A stretch of DNA of 64,000 nucleotides from an uncultured Magnetospirillum sp. (GTDB lineage Bacteria; Pseudomonadota; Alphaproteobacteria; Rhodospirillales; Magnetospirillaceae), in the NCBI RefSeq assembly GCF_903853455.1, contig NZ_CAINTR010000049.1, positions 18,870 through 82,869 of the forward strand. The letters run 5' to 3'. This document shows, in pieces, positions 56,774-64,000 of the stretch. The position numbers were made by a program, and so were the translations under genes. Under the pieces are notes generated by a model. It searched no databases and had not been told where the DNA came from. It saw nothing but the letters and a program-made list of their open reading frames with translations. Position 1 is the stretch's first letter. Each line of letters begins with the position of its first letter.

Positions 56774-57931
56774 ATGAAGCCCGCCAATTCCATCCTGTCG
56801 TCGTTCGGCACCACCATCTTCGAGACCATGTCGCGTCTCGCCCAGGCCCATGGCGCGGTCAATCTGGGCCAGGGCTTCCCCGAGGGGCTGGAGCCCGCCG
56901 ACGTGGTCGCCAAGGCCGCCGAGGCGACCCTGGCCGGCCCCAACCAGTACCCCTCCATGATGGGCACCCCCGACCTGCGCCAGGCCGTCGCCGCTCACGA
57001 CAAGCGGTTCTACGGCCTCGACCTCGATCCCATGGCCGAGGTGATGGTGACCTCCGGCGCCACCGAGGCGCTGGCCGCCTGCCTGTTCGGGCTGATCGAG
57101 CCGGGCGACGAGGTGGTGTTGATCGAGCCACTCTACGATTCCTATCTCCCCATCATCCGCCGGGCCGGCGGCATCCCGAAGCTGGTCCGGGTGGCGCCGC
57201 CCCACTGGGAGCTGCCGCGCGACGAATTGGCGGCGGCGTTCTCCGAGCGCACCAAGCTGATCGTGCTCAACTCGCCCACCAACCCCGCCGGCAAGGTGTG
57301 GGACGCCGACGAGCTGGCCTTCGTCGCCGGCCTGCTGGAGCGGTTCGACGCCTATGCGGTGTGCGACGAGGTCTACGAGCATCTGGTCTACGACCACCGC
57401 CGCCACATTCCGCTGATGACCCTGCCCGGCATGCGGGAACGCTGCCTCAAGATCGGCTCGGCCGGCAAGATCTTCTCCCTGACCGGCTGGAAGGTGGGCT
57501 GGGTCATCGCCGCGCCGGCGCTGTTGCAGCCGGTGGCCAAGGCGCATCAGTACCTGACCTTCACCACGCCTCCCAATCTTCAGGCGGCGGTGGCCTATGG
57601 CCTGGGCAAGGAGGATGCCTATTACGACGGCCTGGCGGCCATGCTGGAGGCGCGGCGCGACCGGCTGGCGACGGGACTGGGCCGGGTCGGCTTCCAGGTG
57701 CTGGACACCGGCGGCAGCTATTTCATCTCGGCCGACTTCCGCCCGCTGGGTTTTAACGGCGGCGACGAGGACTTCTGCCGTCACATCACCGAGAAGGCCG
57801 GCGTCGCCGCCATTCCGGTCAGCGCCTTCTACCAGGGCAAGGACGTCACCCACTTCGCCCGCTTCTGCTTCGCCAAGACCGAAACCGCCATCGACGAGGC
57901 GGTGGCGCGATTGACGAAGCATTTCAATTAG
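56774..57931 (+). CDS. Class I PLP-dependent aminotransferase (YbdL/kynurenine aminotransferase-like)
   Basis: A 385-residue fold-type I aminotransferase. The N-terminal region HGAVNLGQGFPEGLEP, the glycine-rich TSGATEALAACLFGL, NSPTNPAGK, and the PLP lysine K232 in GSAGKIFSLTGWKVGW match the methionine/kynurenine aminotransferase subgroup. GGGAG is 9 bp from the ATG at 56774, so this start is preferred over the ATG at 56765. The amino donor is not determined. Confidence 0.9.
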   Translation: MKPANSILSSFGTTIFETMSRLAQAHGAVNLGQGFPEGLEPADVVAKAAEATLAGPNQYPSMMGTPDLRQAVAAHDKRFYGLDLDPMAEVMVTSGATEALAACLFGLIEPGDEVVLIEPLYDSYLPIIRRAGGIPKLVRVAPPHWELPRDELAAAFSERTKLIVLNSPTNPAGKVWDADELAFVAGLLERFDAYAVCDEVYEHLVYDHRRHIPLMTLPGMRERCLKIGSAGKIFSLTGWKVGWVIAAPALLQPVAKAHQYLTFTTPPNLQAAVAYGLGKEDAYYDGLAAMLEARRDRLATGLGRVGFQVLDTGGSYFISADFRPLGFNGGDEDFCRHITEKAGVAAIPVSAFYQGKDVTHFARFCFAKTETAIDEAVARLTKHFN

Positions 57932-57960
57932 GGAGCTGCCCTAGGGCAATGTTCGATGAA

Positions 57961-58066
57961 CCAACGGCTCTCTGTCGTTGGTTCGGAGTTGCGGGCAAGG
58001 CCCGGTGCCGCTCGTGCGGCGAAAGCCAAGGCGGACGAAGCTCCGCCGCCCGGCGATTGAGGGACC
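57961..58066 (+). repeat. Structured dispersed element, copy C (upstream of tRNA-His)
   Basis: Hairpins in order: CCAACG/CGTTGG, CGGGC/GCCCG, GCCGC/GCGGC and GGCGGA/TCCGCC. The tail CCCGGCGATTGAGGGACC follows. It ends about 20 bp before the -35 box of the tRNA-His promoter and follows the aminotransferase stop by 29 bp. Confidence 0.75.
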
Positions 58067-58084
58067 TTTTCAGAGGATAACCCC

Positions 58085-58114
58085 TTGACGGCACCATGGG
58101 GTATTCGCTACACA
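58085..58114 (+). promoter_or_regulatory. Promoter of the tRNA-His gene
   Basis: TTGACG (58085-58090) and TACACA (58109-58114) have 18-bp spacing. Initiation is expected near 58121, just before the tRNA. Confidence 0.6.
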
Positions 58115-58128
58115 TGCGCCCTCCGGTG

Positions 58129-58205
58129 GCGGGTGTAGCTCAGTTGGTTAGAGCGCCAGTTTGTGGTACTGGATGTCGGCGGTTCGATTCCGCTCACTCG
58201 CCCCA
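58129..58205 (+). tRNA. tRNA-His (anticodon GTG)
   Basis: The cloverleaf folds with acceptor GCGGGTG/CACTCGC (one G-T pair), D-loop AGCTCAGTTGGTTAGAGC, anticodon loop TTGTGGT with GTG, T-arm GCGGTTCGATTCCGC and encoded CCA (58203-58205). A G at 58128 opposite C at 58202 provides the His-specific extra G-1. It marks the left edge of a foreign region. Confidence 0.97.
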
Positions 58206-58642
58206 TTCTTTTCAATGGCTTATGGACGCCCCGGCTTGGCCGGAAAATCCCCTAGCTACCAATTAGCAACCACAATTCCGAGATCGGGGTGTCTTGAGGC
58301 CCTTAGGCCCACCCCGATCTATACCCTCGAAACGCCATCCTGATGCGCTCGAGGTCATTCGCGCCATTGAGCGCGGCTTTTTCATCTCTACCAAAGTGGC
58401 ACTCGTCGCATGAGGCTTTGCCGTCCCAAAGGGGTGGCATACAACTGGACAATGGTCCGGGGCGACGCCCACGTGATATGGTCCCGCCATGCAACGGCTT
58501 CAGCACAATCCACCTGCCCTGGTCCGGGTAATCTTCACGACCATCCGCGTTGCCCGCGAGGCTGGCCTGGATCGACTTGGCCAGGAACAAAGGGCGGCGA
58601 AGGCCATCAGGATTGTGCGGCCCGATTGATCGCCGAGGATAA
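58206..58642. other. Gap after tRNA-His without a convincing gene
   Basis: 437 bp with short open frames on both strands but none with a good ribosome-binding site or clear homology. A minus-strand frame ending near 58305 (PPLWDGKASCDECHFGRDEK) has codon usage like a gene end and may belong to the decayed SLOG-like gene upstream. It also holds the palindrome at 58281-58320. Confidence 0.5.
58281..58320. repeat. Perfect 11-bp inverted repeat
   Basis: AGATCGGGGTG (58281-58291) pairs with CACCCCGATCT (58310-58320) around an 18-nt loop that itself contains GGCC/GGCC. No T run follows on either strand. It could be a weak terminator for minus-strand decay products or an end of a mobile element. 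Confidence 0.6.
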
Positions 58643-58789
58643 TCACCACAGGTCACGCCAAGCCGATGATCTGAACCGGGCGGCCCACTGCGGCGGCCTG
58701 GGCAATGCGGCCACCACCGTGTCCACCAGATCAAGGGGCGGGAAGTGGCGAGAACCGACAATGGCAACGCGGTCGGGCGAAGTGGTCAT
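58643..58789 (-). pseudogene. Remnant of a SLOG/DUF2493-like nucleotide-binding gene
   Basis: A 48-residue frame beginning MTTSPDRVAIVGSRHFPPLD. The RVAIVGSR-xF start is characteristic of small SLOG-superfamily (DUF2493-type) Rossmann proteins. After about residue 30 the sequence loses similarity and stops, although a full protein would be ~120-150 residues, so the gene looks frameshifted or deleted. Assignment is from the N-terminal motif only. Confidence 0.4.
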
Positions 58790-58835
58790 GCTTCACCTAC
58801 CTGATGGGTAAGACCTGCCGCCTTTTCGGGGATGC

Positions 58836-59237
58836 TCACGATCTGCTGTAGCGGTGCCCCCTCATGTGAGGCGGGGTCAAGGTCTTAACGTCAACGCCAG
58901 GGATATCCGGCCCCAAGTATTTCCAATGGCTACGGCCGTCCTTGTATTGAAGGTGAATCCAGTTGCAGTCATCGTCGGCAGGGCTCGGAGGTCCACACCT
59001 TGGTTCAGGTGCCGGAGGTAAATCGACCGTCGCCGCACGAGGCTCCAGCGTTATCTTAACGATGAGCAAAACCAGCCACCCGACCACGATGGGCGAGCCG
59101 ATCAGCAGAAACGCATAGAAAACCACGGAAGACCACGGCTCGCTCGCGTCCCACATCCCACCCATGGCCAGCACGACGACCAGAGCCACCAGGGTGCAGC
59201 CGCCCCATACGACAGCCACCCACTCCCATCCGGCCAT
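58836..59237 (-). CDS. Hypothetical two-span membrane protein
   Basis: A 133-residue protein with two hydrophobic segments (about 5-27 and 38-62) and a proline-rich soluble tail containing WIHLQYKDGRSHWKYLG. A strong ribosome-binding site, GAGGAGG, precedes the ATG at 59237, so the ORF is probably translated. No family is recognised. It is part of the foreign region downstream of tRNA-His. Confidence 0.6.
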   Translation of the reverse strand: MAGWEWVAVVWGGCTLVALVVVLAMGGMWDASEPWSSVVFYAFLLIGSPIVVGWLVLLIVKITLEPRAATVDLPPAPEPRCGPPSPADDDCNWIHLQYKDGRSHWKYLGPDIPGVDVKTLTPPHMRGHRYSRS

Positions 59238-59363
59238 GGATTCGCCTCCTCATATTCACCCACGAATATGGACACCAGCGTGCGAGAAGATCAATCTTGG
59301 CCGGTGCCATTAGGGCTCGTTGGACGCGAAGGCGCTGGAAATCTCAACGCAAGGGAGGCCGCC

Positions 59364-59852
59364 ATGCGAGCGGAATGCGAAGTCTTTGTCGATAGTGTCG
59401 ATTTTGAAGACGTGGTGTTGACGTTGCCCGACGCTGTGTTCTACCACGCGCTTCATCCTGAATTTGCGATGACGCGGTTTTCCCCTATCCCCGGCGGCGT
59501 CGAGATTTCTACTCCATGGCTCACGGCGGAGTTGATGGGGACGGGGCGATGGACGAAGGTCGTCGAGGTGGGGGCCTTGCGGCTGAGCGCCATCGCAGAA
59601 CGCACCGAGTTTATGCCTAAGGTCAGGCTTCTGTTCGTCGGAAGCATGATTTATCTCAACGCAACCGGCACTACCGCTTATGAGGTGCGACAGGCACCCA
59701 AGATGGAAAAGGTCGGCCCCGGCTGGCAGGCCATGTTGCCCGGCATGACCCCTGTGACCGAGCGGGAGCGCCTACGGCATGCAGCATCCCAGCCCATGCG
59801 GCCGAAGAGGGCCCAGCGGTCAATGATTGGCACATCACTGTTCGGTCGATAA
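59364..59852 (+). CDS. Hypothetical protein
   Basis: A 162-residue soluble protein starting MRAECEVFVDSVDFEDVVLT, with no recognised domain. AAGGGAGG precedes the ATG at 59364; the frame is open from 59268 but the earlier ATG lacks a site. It ends in a basic tail. It is divergent from the membrane protein at 58836-59237. Beyond it, 59853-60075 holds only a ~40-codon frame of doubtful value. Confidence 0.55.
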   Translation: MRAECEVFVDSVDFEDVVLTLPDAVFYHALHPEFAMTRFSPIPGGVEISTPWLTAELMGTGRWTKVVEVGALRLSAIAERTEFMPKVRLLFVGSMIYLNATGTTAYEVRQAPKMEKVGPGWQAMLPGMTPVTERERLRHAASQPMRPKRAQRSMIGTSLFGR

Positions 59853-60075
59853 CGATGGGCGGTCGCTACGGCTTCACGGCCCGCTTGGAACGGAACACAG
59901 CGGAAGCCGGGCGACGCTGCGTGGCGCGAGTTGCTCCACTGATGCCGCCTGGAACTGAGGTGGCGTCGTCTTCATGACGCAGAAGATGACGTGATATCAG
60001 GTGCTGATTTGAATTTGCAGTTCAATCGCGCCGACTACGTGATGATAAAGAGCATAAATACGCCAGGATATTATA

Positions 60076-60405
60076 ATGGATTTGCCTAAGAATAACAGTA
60101 TCTCACGGTGCGCCCCGCCAAAAAAATCCGTAAATTTTGCGCCGTCAGTTGCATTGATATTTTTTACTCTAACTGCTTGCTCTCATGCAGCGGTTATTGG
60201 TGAATTTGCGTTTTATCATATTGGCGATGCTATCGATGCAGTTGACGCATCGTCATACTCCGCGTCTCACCAGAATAACTCATCCAGCAGGCCCGCTTGT
60301 GAGGCGGCGAGCGGCTTTCGGTTTCGATCTGGAAGTAACGCATGTCCGGCAGGAACAAAGCAAATTGAAGATACTGCCAGCGCTGAGTTAACCGCGCCTA
60401 AATAA
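60076..60405 (+). CDS. Possible small lipoprotein of low GC content
   Basis: A 109-residue frame. Residues ~24-37 are hydrophobic and end in a lipobox-like LTAC, suggesting a lipoprotein. The rest is Ser/Ala-rich with two further cysteines. The local DNA is clearly more AT-rich than the surroundings, a sign of foreign origin. The ribosome-binding site (AGGA) is weak, so translation is uncertain. Confidence 0.35.
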   Translation: MDLPKNNSISRCAPPKKSVNFAPSVALIFFTLTACSHAAVIGEFAFYHIGDAIDAVDASSYSASHQNNSSSRPACEAASGFRFRSGSNACPAGTKQIEDTASAELTAPK

Positions 60406-60575
60406 TACCAATTGTAATGGGATATCGACCTTACGGGACTCCCGTGATAAGCCGTGATCGAAGATGATGAGGCCGATGTGCGATCAAAATTTGCAGATCT
60501 GCCACTTGCTGGTAAGGGAGGACGGAATGAAGTTTCGTTGGTTTGCAGCTTCAGTAACAACCCTAGTGCACTGAC

Positions 60576-60743
60576 TCATTCAGAAGGTGCAGGCAGGCGG
60601 GAGAGTTTGTCGAAGATGACCTCGGCGGTCTTGGTCCAGACGAAGGGCTTGGCCTGACCGTTGTGGTCGCGGATATAGGTGCGGATGGCATCCTCCAACT
60701 CGGCAACGGATTTAAACACGCCACGGCGAATTTTCCGCCGGGT
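60576..60743 (-). mobile_element. IS630-family transposase, C-terminal fragment
   Basis: About 55 residues plus stop: RRKIRRGVFKSVAELEDAIR then PFVWTKTAEVIFDKL, the conserved C-terminus of IS630-type DDE transposases. The rest of the transposase is missing; upstream sequence switches directly to a phage gene. The open frame extends further to 60800 but that part is out-of-frame phage sequence. No terminal inverted repeat was identified. Confidence 0.8.
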
Positions 60744-62265
60744 GATCGATGGTGAAGAAGCCCGGCTTCTCTCCGGTCGAGGTGGTATCCGCACCAGCAA
60801 GCTTTCCGATCCGCTTGATCTCGTTGATAAACTCCCGCCCCGCTATTGCCCGCTCCAGCCGGCTCATGGCCAGAGGCATCGCCCGAATGTCCCGGATGAC
60901 CTCGGCCCCTTCGTCAACCGACTTCACCGCCCGCTCGAATTCCTCGACCGTCCGATTCTTGCGGTGCAGGGTATTGGGAGAGAAGGTGGTCAGGTTGCGG
61001 CCCATGGCATCCAGGCCCGCCGCCTTGTCACCCGACTTCCCAATCTTTCCCCAGGTGCCATCAGCACCGATCACGGCGGCGGCGCGCGGGGTCCAGAACG
61101 GCAGGCCCTCGCCCTTGACCATTCCGGCCTCCAGCGCCCGGTTCCATAGGGCCTCGGCGTGGCGGCTCATCTCCTCCACCACCAGCCGCTGTTCTTCGGG
61201 CAGAGCGTAGATGCCGGTCTTGTCCGCCTTCATCTCCGCAATAATGTCCGGAAGCTCGGCGCGGGATTGAGCCTTTGCCTGGGCCTCATTCATCTCATGG
61301 TCTTCCTCCATGAACCGAGCAACCCGCGCGTCCACCTCGTCCTGTGCCCGCACCGAGGTTTCGTCCATGGCATTCCACATACGGGTATGGTCATCCTTGG
61401 TGAACCGCTGATTCAGGAAGTCATAGAACCTCTGATTGACCCAGCGGGACTTCCGGCAGGCGTTGGCGAAGTCCTTGGCGGTCGCCTTGGCACGGTCAGA
61501 CCCGACGTCCATAGGGGTGGCGAACATCTGCAGCTCGGCCTTGATCGACGTGGCGAATTCCCGCCCGGCGGCCGCCATCTCGCGAACCTTGGCCACCGCA
61601 GGGAACCGCTTGGCCATCCGGTCCAGGTAGGATGGTTCCTCAGAGGGGACGATGGATTCGTAACCTAAGCCACGCGGCTTACGCGGAGTCCGGGTCAGTC
61701 GTCCGTCATCGTCTACTCCCCCTTCCACCACTTGGCTTCGCCCGGCTTCTTGTCCCTCCGGTCCTCGATCTCCTTCGTGACCCGACGAATCGCGGCCTTC
61801 ACTTTGGGGTCGTCCCGATCCGGTCCGGTCCCCTCTTTTTCCAAAAACTCCATCAACTCGGCCGTCGGTGCGAAGGGCGTCGGCGCGTGTAACAGCATCA
61901 ATCCCATGTTCATTCTCCCAGAAGTTCTTCGCGAGGAGGGAAGCCATCTCGGATGCCTTCCGCACGGCGTTTACGCTCTGAGCTGCAACAGACTTCTCAA
62001 TCGGTCGGCTCGTCTGGTACTCCGTCACTCCAGCATGGCTGAGGGCGCGATTGACGAGATCCAACGCAAGAGGGCCACTCTGCTTCTCCTTGATGAGTCC
62101 ATTTTTAACCCAAGCATTCACAAGCTTCATTACCACCCTTGCGGCCGCAACATATGTGTTCTCAAGGTGGGTTTCCGATACATCCGATCCAGCCCGATCG
62201 ATCCCTTGCCTCGTGGCATCGGAAAGCCTGACTGCATATGAATCCCCTGCCGTATCATGCGCCAC
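60712..62265 (-). pseudogene. Phage-derived large polyvalent-type protein, 3'-truncated
   Basis: A 517-codon frame, largely soluble and charged, resembling the central part of large phage polyvalent or virion-associated proteins. Its genuine sequence runs to GEKPGFFTIDH (about 60743), then passes into the IS630 fragment and stops nine residues later, so the 3' end has been cut off. The nominal GTG start at 62265 has no ribosome-binding site; the same frame stays protein-like upstream into the terminase 3' end, so the true start is unclear. Codon usage in 61713-61913 favours another frame. Confidence 0.55.
61713..61913 (-). CDS. Alternative-frame small ORF within the phage gene
   Basis: A 66-residue frame starting MNMGLMLLHAPTPFAPTAEL and ending AKWWKGE. 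Its third codon positions are much richer in G/C than those of the overlapping long frame over the same bases, and the peptide looks more protein-like (KVKAAIRRVTKEIEDRRDKK). It may be a separate nested gene or mark frameshifts in the long gene. GGGAG lies almost against the ATG, too close to be ideal. Confidence 0.45.
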   Translation of the reverse strand: MNMGLMLLHAPTPFAPTAELMEFLEKEGTGPDRDDPKVKAAIRRVTKEIEDRRDKKPGEAKWWKGE

Positions 62266-62297
62266 TACGGAATGAACTCCGGGCGATAGAAGAGACG

Positions 62298-63731
62298 TCA
62301 GGTCATCAATGCTGGGGCCACCTTCCCCAGGATGGCTATGGTGATCCCTGCAGTCCTGATGATCATTTTATCGCGATAGGCGAGATACTGCGATAGTGCG
62401 TCGACTTGGTCATCATGAGCCCCGTTTGGGAAGGCCCCGGCTTCGATCCGAAACACCTCCAGCCAGGGCGCCGCAAGAGGGACGCCAACCTGCCCACATT
62501 CGATCTTCGGCAGAACTCGAATCACCCGATCTTGCTTTCCAGTTGTTGGTTGGATTTTATGGACCTTTTGATGCAGGCGGTCGCGCAGGTGCTGATACAG
62601 GATGCTCCCGACCCCACCATTCTCGATCAGAATTCCATCGACATTGTAGCGCTCGATCAGTTGGAGCAGACGATCTGTCAGAGGGGTAAACTCGAGTCGC
62701 TTGCGTTCGACGTGCAGGATGTAGTCCTTCTTGCCGACGACACCGATCACCAAGGCTGCGGTATAGTCGGCATTGGAATGAGTGGCATAAGCCGGATCCA
62801 CGCTCATGAACACGTAGTCGAACTTTGGCGTTTGATCATACGGGAAGAACCACTCCCAGCGGATGAAGCAGTCGTTATCGAATTCTGGTTGCTGCTGGTA
62901 CTGGGCATTGAATGCCGCCGCCCCCATGGTGGCCCGGATTTCATCGAGCACTGGGGGCGGTTCGCGAACGGGGTCCAGCACGTCACCAATCTGGCGGATG
63001 TGGGTGGCCTCGCCGTTGATCCGTGCGAGAGGATAGCTTCTGGTCTCCGTGGCCCTGGCAGGCAATGCCACCTCGCGCCAAGCGCCGGTGGCGAGAAGCC
63101 GGCCACCGGGATCGTCGATATGTAGGCGCTGGCCGACGACGATGATGCTGCCCTTGGACTTGTTGTCGAGTCGGCTGGCGACTGTCCCGGTGATCCAGTC
63201 AAAAACATTCTGCCGCTCAACCTCGGACAATGCATCTGCGGCTTTGATGGCATCATCGATGATGATGAAATCCCCGCCGATGCCGGTCAGCGGCCCACCC
63301 ACCGAGGTTGCATAACGCCAGCCGTTGGCGGTGGTATTCACCGCACGGTCGGTACACGTCCCACCCGCCAAGGCAAAGCTTGGGAACAGCTCCCTGTACC
63401 ACGGCGACTCGATGATCCGGCGGAAATCTGATGAAAGGCGGAAAGCCAACTCCTGGGAATAGGACGCGCAAATGATCCGGAGAGAAGGATTGTGTCCCAA
63501 CAGCCAGGCCGGAAAAGCCACTGAAACGATTGTTGACTTGCCGTAGCGAGGCGGCAAGGCAATGACCATGCGCCGACACTGTCCCTCCTGGCAGCGCAGC
63601 AATTCCCAAGCAAGATACTCCACGTACCATGCATCGACCAGCTCGACGCCCGGATTGAGGGTATGGAAGCACTTGATGATGAAAGAGACGAAATCAGCCC
63701 GGAGCAGGCTGTTGAGCGTCATTTTAGTCAT
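62298..63731 (-). CDS. Phage terminase large subunit
   Basis: A 477-residue DNA-packaging motor. The ATPase Walker A is PPRYGKST, with SASYSQELAF-type sequence (CASYSQELAFRLSSDF) after it and Walker B FIIIDDAIKA. The nuclease part contains MSVDPAYATHSNADYTAALV and GAHDDQVDALSQYL. The ATG at 63731 follows AGGAGGGGGAG. It appears intact, but the neighbouring phage genes are damaged. Confidence 0.9.
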   Translation of the reverse strand: MTKMTLNSLLRADFVSFIIKCFHTLNPGVELVDAWYVEYLAWELLRCQEGQCRRMVIALPPRYGKSTIVSVAFPAWLLGHNPSLRIICASYSQELAFRLSSDFRRIIESPWYRELFPSFALAGGTCTDRAVNTTANGWRYATSVGGPLTGIGGDFIIIDDAIKAADALSEVERQNVFDWITGTVASRLDNKSKGSIIVVGQRLHIDDPGGRLLATGAWREVALPARATETRSYPLARINGEATHIRQIGDVLDPVREPPPVLDEIRATMGAAAFNAQYQQQPEFDNDCFIRWEWFFPYDQTPKFDYVFMSVDPAYATHSNADYTAALVIGVVGKKDYILHVERKRLEFTPLTDRLLQLIERYNVDGILIENGGVGSILYQHLRDRLHQKVHKIQPTTGKQDRVIRVLPKIECGQVGVPLAAPWLEVFRIEAGAFPNGAHDDQVDALSQYLAYRDKMIIRTAGITIAILGKVAPALMT

Positions 63732-63906
63732 GATCGTCTCCCCCTCCTGTCTCGACGCCGTGCATGGCCAAGAAGCGTGCCAGGATCTTTGCGTCATTCT
63801 CCGGCAAATCCGTGCTGCCCGCCGGTTGGGCACTGGGATCGATGACCTTGAGCGTCAGGCCATGCGCATCCATCGCCGTGGTGTCGAACTGCGTCTCGTC
63901 ATCAAT
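63724..63906 (-). pseudogene. 3' fragment of the gene upstream of the terminase (possible small subunit)
   Basis: About 60 codons, protein-like to the stop at 63724, including AKILARFLAMHGVETGGGDD. It overlaps the terminase start by 8 bp, as terminase small-subunit genes often do. An in-frame stop at 63907-63909 cuts it off, and beyond that the plus strand reads as recombinase-like sequence. This appears to be a truncated phage gene. Confidence 0.5.
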
Positions 63907-64000
63907 TCAGATACAGCAGCAACCCGGGCCGATCCTGCCCTGGTCAAGGCCACCGCCCGAGCCCGCACATGGTGGAATGATCTTGCCTCCGGCGCCATGC
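63844..64000 (+). pseudogene. Recombinase-like fragment at the window edge
   Basis: A plus-strand frame reading RIHRRGVELRLVINSD and then DPALVKATARARTWWNDLAS. This resembles the C-terminal part of alphaproteobacterial serine-recombinase proteins (a G-V-E-M-R-L-V-I strand followed by a D-P-x-L-I-K-A-L-A-R-A helix). The start is not defined, as it appears abruptly within phage sequence, and the 3' end lies outside the window. Homology is judged by eye only. Confidence 0.4.

Noticed and set aside
58128..58205. tRNA-His 3' end as a proven attL site
   Set aside because: No second copy of the tRNA 3' sequence and no integrase were seen in the window, so integration at this tRNA remains a hypothesis.
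59855..59977. ~40-codon plus-strand frame after the hypothetical gene ending at 59852
   Set aside because: No ribosome-binding site, no recognisable features, and too short to support.

Overview
The window is high-GC, gene-dense chromosome of an alphaproteobacterium, most likely Magnetospirillum or another Rhodospirillaceae member. The name is inferred from gene content: aerobic benzoyl-CoA (box) genes, a full ccmCDEFGHI system, a Sox cluster, ihfB-lapA-pyrF-trpF synteny, and flagellar genes with a sigma-54 promoter. No search was possible, so the taxon is an inference.

Layout. 1-7545 (+): aromatic degradation. A 5'-truncated boxB, boxA, an acyl-CoA thioesterase, a PaaG/enoyl-CoA hydratase-like enzyme, and a two-gene indolepyruvate:ferredoxin-oxidoreductase-type enzyme. 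7746-10372 (+): an isoquinoline 1-oxidoreductase-type molybdenum hydroxylase. 10706-16082 (+): cytochrome c maturation, followed by gpsA. 17129-19816 (+): a lipoprotein, ihfB, a LapA-like protein, pyrF and trpF. 19826-23379: DUF2934 and PhhB on the minus strand, then a zincin/Lon-like pair on the plus strand. 23394-29568: sulfur oxidation, with soxW and a PotD-like binding protein (+) convergent with soxXYZAB and soxV (-). The c-type cytochromes SoxX and SoxA are natural clients of the Ccm system. 30232-35196 (-): a histidine kinase, rpmG, a diguanylate cyclase and a CtpA-type protease. 35304-40449 (-): the flagellar hook operon fliK-flgD-flgE behind a near-consensus sigma-54 promoter. 40632-42611 (-): a membrane protein, a CinA-like protein and a GNAT-Nudix fusion. 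43201-49902 (-): leucine/isovalerate catabolism liuA-B-C-D-E. 49974-57931: an AEC transporter and cNMP protein (-), then a patatin, dprA, topA and an aminotransferase (+).

From the tRNA-His gene (58129) to the window end the character changes: lower and patchier GC, orphan ORFs, a SLOG-like gene remnant, a 3' fragment of an IS630-family transposase that cuts a phage gene, a phage terminase large subunit, and a recombinase-like fragment at the right edge. This is a decayed prophage or genomic island next to a tRNA gene.

Three intergenic repeat families are visible: REP/BIME-like palindromic pairs at five sites, one element of the CGTCATTCCCGC type, and a ~100-bp element present three times. 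The last is the most interesting hidden signal. Its copies can each form four hairpins whose arms differ in sequence but keep pairing, followed by a conserved tail.
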